Source: Erythrocercus mccallii (lineage: Eukaryota > Chordata > Aves > Passeriformes > Dicruridae). Taken from it: a DNA stretch of 64,000 bases. A model generated the notes under the pieces. The model was not told where the DNA came from and did no database searches. It saw nothing but the letters and a program-made list of their open reading frames with translations. The translations under genes and the position numbers were made by a program. Every line of letters starts with the position of its first letter. The stretch's first letter is position 1. Location of the stretch: assembly GCA_013397435.1 (NCBI GenBank), contig VZRG01000004.1, positions 1,733,060 through 1,797,059 of the forward strand, written 5' to 3'. Of the stretch, positions 36,501 to 48,500 are shown in pieces.

Positions 36501-39500
36501 CATGCTGAGTAATCTGTGTGTGAAGGAACAATTGTCACAATAATTGACTGTTTCTTATATCCTGTTGATGTGAGGGGAGGATTCACAAGACTTCTTTGGT
36601 TGTCTGTTATTTTCTGTGAACTTGGTCTTTGCCTTTAACCAATAAGATACTTAAATTAGTGACTTGAGTTTAGATGGCCTATTTTACAATAGTTAAAAAA
36701 TCAAACCAAAAGACCCCTTGTGTTTGTGTCTGTATAAGTACTGTATAATATGTTGCTTGTGCTGAGGCAGATCAGAAAATTGACATTTCTTTATATTTAA
36801 AAAATCAAGAGTCTCTGAATTGGTACATTATACTTTATTAAACACTGGCCAATACATTGATTATCAGAGCCAAAGTATTCAGTTGTTCAATGTTGAAAAA
36901 AGTGTCACATCTCCATGGCTTAGATTTCACAATTGCAGATTCCTGCCACTCCCTGAGCAACCAGTTTCAAACTTTTTGACAGGTTGGCTCTCCAGATAAA
37001 AGTAGATGTAGGGTATCTTGGCTGGATTTCCATTCTGCTATGATTTGATGTTATATGTCCAATAAGTCTAGAGTGTGTAGCAATAACTGTTCTTATTTAT
37101 CTCTTGCATCATGAAGGTCTCAAGGTGTTTTGATGACAGAATAGTTGTGATGCTGCACTTTCATTGTCACACTTCCACGTACGAATTGGTATCTCCAGAC
37201 TGATTTAGGGCAAATGATACTGAAAATTTCAAAAGCTGCATTAAAGCTATACAGAAGTATAAAGAATGAAAGGCTGCAGGGTCAGCATGAATGAGGGCCA
37301 GTATGATCACACTAGTTTGGAGGTCAAATGGGAAATATGGAGGACAGGAAGACTAATATGCTGACATTCCATCTCCTGAGGGCACAACCAGCAAAATTCT
37401 TTTGGGTCTTGATATCTGAAAGTTGTTGATTTGCTGACTGGCCAGCATGATGAAGTGATGACTCTACTCCTCAATTTTTTATTTTTAGGCAATGAAATTG
37501 TTAGGCATTTGGATGTTTTAGTTAGTACCTGAGAGTATTCACTTATGTTAACTGGTACTGCAATAAGTTCTGCCACTATTTTCAAAAATTTCATTTTTAT
37601 CATGTGAAGGCAGATCACCAGCAAACTTGCTTTACTTGTTGTTAATACAGACTCCTGCAGCCAACTCACTCACATAGGGAAGTATCTCAAGAGGAAGTAA
37701 GAGTATAATAGTTTGAGTCTGTGATAAGGTCTGTAGAGAAGCCAAATCTGAACTGCAAGGCTGGATATATCAGGTTGCCCAGGGAAGTTGTGGATGCCCC
37801 ATCCCTGGCAGTGTTCAAGGCCAGCTTGGATCAAGCTTGGAGCAACCTGGTCTAGTGAAAGGTGTCCATGACAGGAGAGTTGGAACTAGATGATCTTCAG
37901 GATCCCTTCCATCATTCTCTGATGATTCTTGGGTGATTCTATGATATCTAGAACAGAAAGTCATCTGTAGAAGGACATAATATCTCTTTTGACTGAGATA
38001 TCTTACTTCATTGGCATACTCTGATTACCCAGGGAAACTAATTCTTTTTGAACCATTCTGTTATTGTTGTTTCCCAAGCTGGTAACAGTTTTGTTTAGCA
38101 GATTCTGTCACAGAAGGCTGAGGTAGGTATTTTGCATGCTTGAATTCAAGAGTTATTAATGGAGTAATGGTGAGTTGACTTTGAATTAAGTTATGTTTAT
38201 TTTGATGATAATCAGCTCATATGCAATATACAAATATTATTTGACTTTGTAGTTTATCATGGTAAATAACACTGAGATTTTTTTTCTAATACTTTCCCTA
38301 TAGATATAGGAATCAGCAGTAACTGAGTGCTTTTCAGGAGTGCATTAAGTAGTAGTGTGGCTAAGATGCATTCTATGGATAAGCTTTGTTGTTCCCTCCA
38401 TCAGGAGAGTTATTTTCAAAGTATAATGTTTGTTTTGGTAGAGTGAGAGTTTTTTAAAAAGTACTCTCTATACATATTGAACAAGGAAAGATTGAAAGGA
38501 GGTTCTGGGCATTTTGTATGAAAGACAGGGAATACCACAAACTTCTCTGTGGTACTGCCTTCCCTAGCTAGGGAAGGGGGAGGGAGGGGCAGTGAGGAAA
38601 AGCAAAGTAAGTTTATTGATACAGTTATATGTATTTTATGATGTTATAGACATTAATTGTTGTATCAAATACATAGAGCTATATTAGATCATTATGTAAT
38701 ATTGTTTTATAATATATGTATATTGTTATGTGAAATATATACTGTTCTATTATAGTATAATACAGTATAATATATTATAATACATACATTAGATTAGATA
38801 TTAGATAAAGGTTCTTCACCCAAGGGTCGTTGAGCACTGGAACAGCTCTCCAGAGAAGTGATCACAGCTCCAAGCCTGACAGAGTTCAAGAAGTGTTTGG
38901 ACAATTCTCTCAGGCGTGTGGTGTGACTTCTGGGGATGGTCCTGTGCAAGGCCAGGAGAAGAACTTGATGATCCTTGTGGGTCCCTTCAAACTCAGTGTA
39001 TTCTGTGATTTTGTGATTATAAGACAAATAAAATCTTGAAATAGTCTTTGTATGTGGATAAAATTCAACTATTGTGTTTGCATGTGTGTATACAGATACA
39101 TATATAAATGCTTTAATACTTTTTTTATTTCACAGTGGTGCAGTGTTGCAGTATACCTGCTGATTGAATCTGTTGAGCACAGCCCTCATCCTGGTATTTA
39201 GAATTAGCTTTTAGCACAGGTGTTATCCGTGTTCAGAATGAGGGGATATAAATCAGCAGCATATTCATTGGTGTGTTTTTGGATTCTGACAGAAAGGGAG
39301 GCTGTGTCTAAATGAGTATAGCACAGACTTGGCCCCTGGTAATCTCCAGATAAAAGTGCATAGGCTGTTGCTGAATTTCAGCTTTTAACTAGGTTAGAAA
39401 CTGTTTAGAATTTTTTTTCTGAGTAGTTTTTTTCAATGTCTTCACTTCCCAGTCTTTTAGGTGATAGTGACTGGAATGCAGAAGGTGTTTGCTTCTACTC

Positions 39501-42500
39501 CTTACCAGTAATGTTCGTTCAGCAAAGCAATAGTGGTTTTACTGGTACAGGCAACATAGCATAAAAGGAGAGTGGGAGTGTGATGCACTGGGAAATAGCT
39601 GGGTAGACATCTAAAACTTGCTGAACTGCATTTCAGATGAGTCTGCAATGAGATGACTCTTCTGAAATACATTTCAAGGAATTGCCACAGGCTTCTAGAC
39701 TGTAAACTTTTTATTTCCCCTCTGCCCCACCTTTTTCTTCTTTTCCTTTTTTCCCCCTCTTTTTTTCTTGTGAGACGTATTTCAGAGGAGTAGCGGCTGC
39801 TCTGATGCTCTTCCAAACCGCCCACTTGTGACCCCTTGGCTGCCTCTTACTGCACAGAGAAACAGCACCTTGCTGTGTATTGTGTCACTTTGCCTCAGAA
39901 CGTCTACACATTGATCTTATCTCAGCTGATGTGCAAAATAAGCAGATTAGTGGTTGTTCAGTCATTTAATTTAAAATCAGGTACCACTAGCTGGTGAAAT
40001 AAACGTTTGAGTTCTTTGTGATGAAAATACCAGCATCTTGCCCCACTGGAACAATTCAGCACTGCTGGGAGGCTCAGGGTCATTTTCTTCAGTCTGCTGG
40101 ATTGTTTCACCAGAGTTTAATTTCATTATCAAGCAATTTTATCTTTGTTTTTGATGAAAATTCTATTCTAGTGCTATTCTAGCACTTCTCCCTTTTGAGT
40201 CTCTGATAAAGGATTTTCATTCTTTTTGAGGGAACGACATCCAGGAGAGGGTCAGTATTGCTTGCACTGTCCAGTGCAGCAGAGGAAGAGAAGGTTCAGG
40301 CTGAGTCCTTGGTTTGCTTCAGCCTCTGGAAGCATCTGGGTTGTTGCAGAGACCTTCCAGAGGAGATCGTGCAGCAAAGAGGGAGATGCATATCTCTGGA
40401 ATGTTAGCTTTCTGAAAGCTTAGACCACTGTGCTAAAATCTGAGAGCTGTTAATCTTGTGCAAAGAAGGCAGATCTGTTCTGGTTTTACCTGTAGAAATC
40501 AAGTGTTTAATGGCATGACTTTTATTTCAGTGACTGTGAGGGCTGAAAAGTTATGCATTTGTAGAGACACTGTCTCCCTGTCATTTATGAGGAGGGTTCT
40601 TCTGTTTTTAAAAATTCAGGTTTTATTTGTTTTGTTTTGTGCAATTTTTTCTCTGTCTGGAGGGATAGTCTACCATTATATTTTTAGTTTATTATGAGAA
40701 TTTCAAATTAAGGAGGAAAAAACTGGGCTCAACATGCACTTGGTGCCATAAATGTATTGATGAAGATGTGTTTAAGTGGGCTGCAACGTTGAAGACTACG
40801 CTATGTGTTTTTTGAAAAGTTTTAAATGTCTTGCTCTCCCTAATAGGAAGTACAAGCCACAGTGTACTGATCTTTCTGTATTATGCCATTGCTTCTTGTG
40901 CTAATGTTGGAAGTGGCTTTTGAAAGATGTTTGTTTTGTTAAAACGTTGTTCTTCCTAGATGTGTTATTACATTATGGAAATTCTTTTTTGTTTTGTGCA
41001 GGAGGAGCTCAGAGAACAACATGAAGAACCAACTGATCCTCAGGTACAACAGGAAATAATTAACAGCATTGAAGAAGTTTATTTTTCCAATGACTCCTTT
41101 GATATTGTGAAGTATGAATTAGAGGTAAGCTGTCATTGTAAAAGAAAAACTGGTAACATAACAAAAAATGAAGACCAAAAGTATGCGTGTTTCAATGAGC
41201 AATTTTTATTTCTTACATCTTGCAGTAATACAACACTGTATTCCCCTAGATCATCCTGCAGTTGTGTGGAGTTTCTAGCATAGAGTATTGGTGCATATAT
41301 ACAGTATATAGTCTCTTCTTTTAATGTGTTGAAATGTCCTAACAGGCATTTCGTGATTTAAACTGTAGTGAATAAGTCAAGATGGCTGAGGAAACAAATC
41401 TCTTCTATATTTTGTGTATTTTTTTAGCAAACTGAGACAATAATTTCTGTGATTGGGTGGTTATGTGTGTACATATATGACATAAAATAAAGTAACTTTT
41501 TGGTAATTATTATGTTATATGAGGCAATTATGATCATATGTTGGATATCTTAACACTAATTGATTTCGGTATCCATCATTTGAAAAAATGGATTCATTCT
41601 GCAAATTAGATTACAGAAGCCATAAGAATGTTTCTTTAATGAAACTGATTGCCTAGCTAGTACGATGTGTGAGTTAACAATCTTTAATTTCTCACTGATT
41701 TTAATTTATTACTTAAATGCAGAGGCTTCCTCCAGTACTTAGTCTTCAGGAACTGGAAGAGTACAGAGACAAACTAAAACAACAGCAAGCTGCTGTAAGT
41801 AAAGTTTTTTCCTCTATACCCTTGCATAATTTGTTGTTTTGTCTGTAAGTCTAGCAAGAAGTGTAACTGAAAAAGATTTGATTTCTTAACACTTCAGATA
41901 CTAAGTATTTTCTTTAATATCATGTTGTGTGCCTTTATAATGGAAAGTCATCACTAAATTATATAATCATATGAAATCATGGCAGTAAATTCTAGTGTTA
42001 AGTATTGTAACAAAGAACAAATGTGCTATTTCTTTAGAAACCTGACTTTTTGAATGTTTATCTTGTAATGTTCACCACAGTGCTGGATAGTAGAATAGTA
42101 TCTCTGAGGGATTTCTGTCAACGTAAGACATAAGATGTCTTTATAAGGAAAGAAGTTGGAAGTGAGCGAGAGGTAGTTATTTTTTTCTGTGTTTGTTTGT
42201 GTGGTGGTGGTGGTTTTTTTTAAATTGTAAGAGGATATCTGGTGGTGACCTTGTTTTGCAAGGAAGTGCTCTCAAGACTGAGACAACTTCACTGAGATAT
42301 GCTGCATAATCCTAGTATGTATTATGAATGTCTTGGCCATTTTTTGCTTGCAGTATGGGAACTTGCTGCAGCTGGGGGAGTAGTTTCAGGACATGGCTGC
42401 TGCTGAAACATTTGAACTGGAAAATACGTGCAGCTAATGAATATATGAATAATATGAATATGAATATGAATATGAAGAATATGAATAATAGGGGAGAGAA

Positions 42501-45500
42501 CTGAGCACAAGGCTTCCAATAAATATGGCCAGATGTGTCTTTCTTTTAGAATACAAACAGGTAAAAACTCTCAAAGCCAAAACTTTTGACAAGAAACATG
42601 CGCCCAGTTCTTCCCTCACCATCCCCTCCAGTCAGGATTGGTTCTTGCTTGTTTATTTCTTAATCTTATCAAAATGTGTTTCTGGTATAGGAAGGAATTG
42701 TTTCGTTCATGGGCATGTGCCAAAGTGCTAAAATTTATTATATCCTGTATTTCATGTCCTTATGTCGTGTTTTCAGGTAGAATGCGAGAGACTGTTGCAT
42801 GTTTTCTTCTTGTGTCTCATATCTGTTTATCTTGTGATGGGTCATTTAGAGAACTGTCTGCCTTAAAGGACATTAGTGTCTTTAGTGTCATTTAGTGTCT
42901 TTCATGAAAGAGAAAACTGCAGAATGTTGTATGTTGTTAGTTCAGTCCTAAAAATATTTTAATGGTGAATAGATTATTAGATAAATGATTCAAGAAGCTT
43001 GAACATTGCTTAACAATGAAGAATAAAACTATCAAGTTTGTACTAGAGCATTGAATTACTAGCAGGTATATCCATGTCCTAAATTTTTTAACAGGTACAG
43101 GACTAGAATGAAGAATGTGTTGAAAAATGAAAGTGTAAATTTCACAGTACATAGACTGCGGAGTGAACAAAATTTCTTAAGAACCCCAGGGTCATGTAGG
43201 CTTGTGCAGCATTTGTCTTGATAATATCCTATCCTGACCCCACCTTGCTCAGGAGTGGTTCGTTTGCTGTCCTGCAGAGGAAAGCTTTATTAGTCATAGA
43301 ACAACTAAAAGGTTAAGAACAACTGAAAAGTTGTAAAACTGCTTTGTGGTTCTGCCCTGCTTTTGATAAGGAAGGAGGAAAGCATAGCTGGGTGTATGCC
43401 TCTTGTCCACATTGCCCCCGATGGCATTGGAATACTTCAAAGACCATTTATGTGCAAGTACTCTTCCAGAGCATGGGAATTGAGCTGGTGGAGCCAATAT
43501 AAGTTTGTTACAGGAATGCTGATTGAAGAGCTCAACTTTGTGCTATGTTTGCCTAAGCAGTCAAGCTTACATAAACCTCATTGTTTCTCTTTGCCAGAAG
43601 TGCTTTGTGGGCTAGCTGTCATAGCCAGTTTTATTTCAGTTCCATTTCTGGGAGTATTGTTCCCCCAAAGAATATAGAGCAATACCAATAATTTCTTTTT
43701 CATGTTTGAAACCATTTCTTAAATATTTTTAGTCCCTGATGAAAAACAAACTAAATACACTATTCTCAAGCTGCCATTTATAGGACTATTACTGTTGGAT
43801 TTCTTTTTAAGTTTCTGTGTTTGTAGACAAGAGATTGATTAAGGTAGCAATGCCCAGTTTTTAAATTCAGTACAGACAGCAGGTCTCAGGAGCATTCTAC
43901 TTAGAATTGTACTCAGAGCAGGGGAGAAAATTTTAAAATATACATATTCTGTGTTCTAAAGAAAGGGTATTATGTGTAGAGGGTGCATATTCATTTTGAC
44001 ATAGTTTTAATTTAATGCAATATCAGTCTCAAAGGTAGGTGTCCTTATGTTAAATGTGTTGTGGTTTAACTCTAGATGGCAATGATGTATCATGCAGCCT
44101 CTCACTCACTTCTCCACCCATGGGATATGGGGGAGAATGGGAGGAGTAAAAGTGAAAAAGCTCATGGGTTAAGAAAAGGTAGATAATGCAGAAGAAATAG
44201 CTAAAAAATAGGTAAAACAAAAGCAAATGAAGCAAAACAGGGAATTAATTCACTGTTTTTCATAGGCAGGCAGCTGTTCAGCCTTCTCCAGGAAATCAGG
44301 GCTCTATCATGTGTAGTAGTTATTTGTGAAGACAAATGCTGTCACTCTGAGCATCCTTTCCTTCCTTCTTCTCTCCCAGCTGTATATGCTGATCGTGACA
44401 CCACACGTTTAGGATATCCTATGGGTCAGTTGGGATCAGCTGTCTCAGCTATCCCCTCTCAAAGGTTTGTGCACCCCCAGCCCACTTGCTGGTGAGGTTC
44501 AAGGAATAGAAAAGACCTTGATTCTCTGCAGGCACTGCTCAACTGAAACACCTCTGTGTTATCAAAACTGGTTTCAGCCCAAGTCCAAAACAGCCCCATA
44601 CCAGGTACTTTGGAGAAAATTGAATACCCCAGCCCAAGCCAGTGGACCACGCTGTATGGTTGACTTAAATTTGTGCTCTAGCAATAGCATGAGTAAAATG
44701 TAAAAACTTGCAGTGTCCCAAATTATTTCTATTTGCTTTCATAGCACATTCCTTATCAAGCAGACAGTTAAGCGAGTAGTCTAAAAATGCCTACTAATTG
44801 CTAAATGGAATTGTGAACGTTTCTCTTATCTTGGTTCTAAGAAAAGCTGATCATAATTTTTACAATTTTTTATATGTTGTTATGGAACATTTATTGATAA
44901 ATTTGAAAAATGCAGAACTTAATGGTAGAGAATCACAAACTTGTAGAACTTTAGTATGGGCATGGCGTACTTAGTTGAGATTGCTATATATCACATGGAG
45001 TGTTCTTCTTTTTAAGGTATCTAAGAAAGTTGCAGATTTAATCCTTGAGAAACAGCCTGCATATGTTGAGGTAAGACAACTAACACTTACTTTTCAAGAA
45101 TAAACTGCCAAATTTTGTGGTATTATAATGCTGCAGTCGTGTTGTTATAGTAATTTGTAGTAGGGGTGCTAGTGCCTGGTTGGAACCAGCTATTTTTGTA
45201 TGCTAAAGCTCTGTCTCTGTAGTGAAAACCAATGGTGTATTGAGTTGGAAGTCCTTAAGATGATAAAGGTTTTGACATATGGTCATTTTACAAAGCTTTC
45301 TGAAGAATTCAGAATTCATGAATTCACAGGCTTGGCTAATACCTGTAATGGACTTGGAACAGGAGCTGCTTTAGTCCCCCTATTTAGGAGTGGTGTCACA
45401 TTTTATTCCATAACAGAAAGCTGTAGTGCTCTTTCTTAAGATCACTTAACTGCCACTAATCTCAGGCAGTTTTGAGAATCACAGAGTCACATAATATGTT

Positions 45501-48500
45501 GTGTTGGAAGGGACCCACTAGGATCAATAAGTCCAGCTCCTGTCCCTGCACAGAACCGTCCCCAGAAGTCACACCATGTGCCCAGGAGTACTGTTCAAAC
45601 AGTTCTGCAAAGTGAAAATGGTGAATGTTATTAAGTTAGTCTGATCCTATGGTGAATACTTCTGTTTGTGTACAGCACCTTACATCACCATTGTTATACT
45701 GGTGATTATGGCAATTCTTATTTTGAGCAAGAAGCTGGTGAGAGTGTAGAAGAACAGAGATGGTTTCTTAGCTATTGACCTGTGATAGAAGTCATGGAGC
45801 TGCAATTATTTTCCTCTTATCCAGAGGACACAACATCCTCTTTTGTTCACTTGTTCTTATGGCCAATGCATCCAGCCTTAGTGAGATTGTCATCTGTGTT
45901 CTGGCGTCATTGCCTAGTGAAAGGAGTGCTGCTGTTTAAAGAACAATGGAGTGGGGAGAAGTGACCATAAAAGAAGCTTGTGTCATCTCCTGCAATGGAA
46001 GGTGGAAGAAAAAGGCTGTAAAAGTAAACTTGTTTCAGTTTTAGTTAAAGGAGTGAGGTGGGAGGCTGTTGCAGAAGAAGGCTGGTAAGTGCTACTGTGG
46101 TTGAGTCTTCACAAGGTAGTGTAGAAAGGGGAGAAAGGGTAATTTGGTATAAAAAAATGTTCTGGTATTATTTTACTGTTGTGTGGGTTTGAAATGGACA
46201 GTAAGTGCTTTTTTTCCTGAGTCCAGCAGTTTCACTTTGAAAACCTCTCACTGCATAATGGAACTGCAGCAAATGTTCTTGCATTTTGCTGTGTAATGTT
46301 AATGTTCTTATTGCAGAAATCTTAGTGAGGTGCACCTGTTTCATACCTAGAAGTGCTTTCAGATGTTCCAAAGGGACAGTTGAAAATCTGTAGTGCCAGT
46401 AAAAATATCTTAAAAACCTTTCTTAAATGCATTTGTGCATGATGAAGTCAGTAATCCTTCAGTGTTACTTATGGGCACAGGCCTGCACAGAGTTATTCTT
46501 GTCAGTAGACTTACTGGAGACTTCTGGTGGGCACTGTAGGTCTCATTTTCCCACTGATTCATGAAATGAACCTCCTGCTGTGCTGTGTGAACTCGTAATG
46601 GCAGCTCCAGTTCAGTGTTCAACTACAGTAACAGTCATTACATGAACCAGCAATGCAATTGAGCACATCTCCTGGACACATTTTCACTGTGCAAAGTGTT
46701 GTTTGGTCGCTCTGATCCTGCCAGTAGCATATGCTTGTCTCAAAGCTTAAGCCATGCATGTCTAAGTACACACGGGCGGTACAGTGAAACTGCGAAGGCT
46801 CAAATCTTCTTTTAGCACCTTGAAAAAGCTGGTTCCATGCTGCCAGTTCTTTTACACCTTTACAGAAAAATCTCAAAAGGACTAGAAATGTTAATCTTAA
46901 CAAATTTGCTTGTAAAACATTTTCAAATTCTTATAAATGAACCAATCATGAGAGCTTTAGCAAATTATTAAACAGACTTAAAAGCCAAATTTTGAACATA
47001 AAAGGGTAATTGCATTATTACAAAAGGCAGGAATCAAAAGGGCTCTCTAAGTATTGCCACATGAAGATCCCCTTAAAATTTTAAACTAAACACTGAAAAT
47101 AGCACGCTAACTTAGTACCCTTAAATCAGAGGTAAGTACATTGTAACATGGAGAGACATGAGGAGCAAACTTGACAGGACAGAGGAAATTTTTTCTCATG
47201 CAAAACCACTTTAGATTTAACAGATATACTCTTTGGAACACTTAACTATATTCCTGTTAATAATTCTCTTAAGTATACACTTATACTAAAATGAATAATG
47301 TGACAAAGCATGTTCAAGAAAAGAAAACTCTTTATGATAGAACCATGTGTGTGCTTCTTCTGNNNNNNNNNNNNNNNNNNNNNNNNNNNNNNNNNNNNNN
47401 NNNNNNNNNNNNNNNNNNNNNNNNNNNNNNNNNNNNNNNNNNNNNNNNNNNNNNNNNNNNNNNNNNNNNNNNNNNNNNNNNNNNNNNNNNNNNNNNNNNN
47501 NNNNNNNNNNNNNNNNNNNNNNNNNNNNNNNNNNNNNNNNNNNNNNNNNNNNNNNNNNNNNNNNNNNNNNNNNNNNNNNNNNNNNNNNNNNNNNNNNNNN
47601 NNNNNNNNNNNNNNNNNNNNNNNNNNNNNNNNNNNNNNNNNNNNNNNNNNNNNNNNNNNNNNNNNNNNNNNNNNNNNNNNNNNNNNNNNNNNNNNNNNNN
47701 NNNNNNNNNNNNNNNNNNNNNNNNNNNNNNNNNNNNNNNNNNNNNNNNNNNNNNNNNNNNNNNNNNNNNNNNNNNNNNNNNNNNNNNNNNNNNNNNNNNN
47801 NNNNNNNNNNNNNNNNNNNNNNNNNNNNNNNNNNGGCGCTTGGGGCTGGCCTGGCCAGAGCCACCCCCGAGGGAGGACAGGGTTCAGGGAGGTCTGAGGG
47901 TTAGAGGGTCTGGGGAGGCTTCACTGAAGCCAGGGGGAAACTCATGGGGGTGGGGCGGCTCCCGCGTGTTCCACCGCCACGTGCGCCGAGCAAAGCCTGT
48001 GCCGCCTGCACCCCGCCGCCGCCTCCCTCACATGCCTAGTATGAAGTACTGGTTTAACAGGCACTCCTGGCCACAAGAGGCATGGCACAGACACAGGGTA
48101 AGGGATTTACAGTTTTCTGTTGTTGGAAGAAAGACATGCTTTAGGAACAACCAGTGGGTGACAGACTGCTTTTGAGAAAAGAAAAATTTTATTCAGCCCT
48201 AAATGCTGGGCAGAAGATTCCCTCTTCAGGAATATTAGACTGTACTGTCCCCATTCCTCTCCATCCAGTGGTGTTCAGAGGAGAGGTTTTACAGAGTCTT
48301 TGCAAGAGGCAAGACTGGAGTGGAGTTGCTCATTATTGTATGTGTTTCCTCATGAACAGTGGAACAATGGCTTTTTAAATAGCTCTGGTATTTGCAAAGT
48401 ATGTTTTTAGAGAGAAGTAAGTATTGAGGAAAGTGATCTTTGAATTTGGTTTCTTAAATTATTTTGCATATCAGCAACTAGGCTGTCATTTATACAAAGC

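Larger units (their letters stand above)
35930..41001 (+). other. VPS50 intron 2
   Basis: 5072 bp with two sense CR1 fragments and an AT-rich stretch near 38.63-38.80 kb. Reading frames at 37.3-37.7 and 40.2-40.7 kb have no support. Confidence 0.85.
41795..45016 (+). other. VPS50 intron 4
   Basis: 3222 bp with a hexamer microsatellite and a solo LTR (listed). Otherwise AT-rich and without visible genes. Confidence 0.88.

Noticed and set aside
37307..37669. 120-codon minus-strand frame in VPS50 intron 2
   Set aside because: No recognisable similarity, no splice or promoter context.
42322..42622. Repetitive minus-strand frames rich in HIHI and YSYS
   Set aside because: Products of the GAATAT microsatellite.
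47286..48175. Frames of 185-294 codons at 47.3-48.2 kb
   Set aside because: They exist only because the 472 N of the gap contain no stops.
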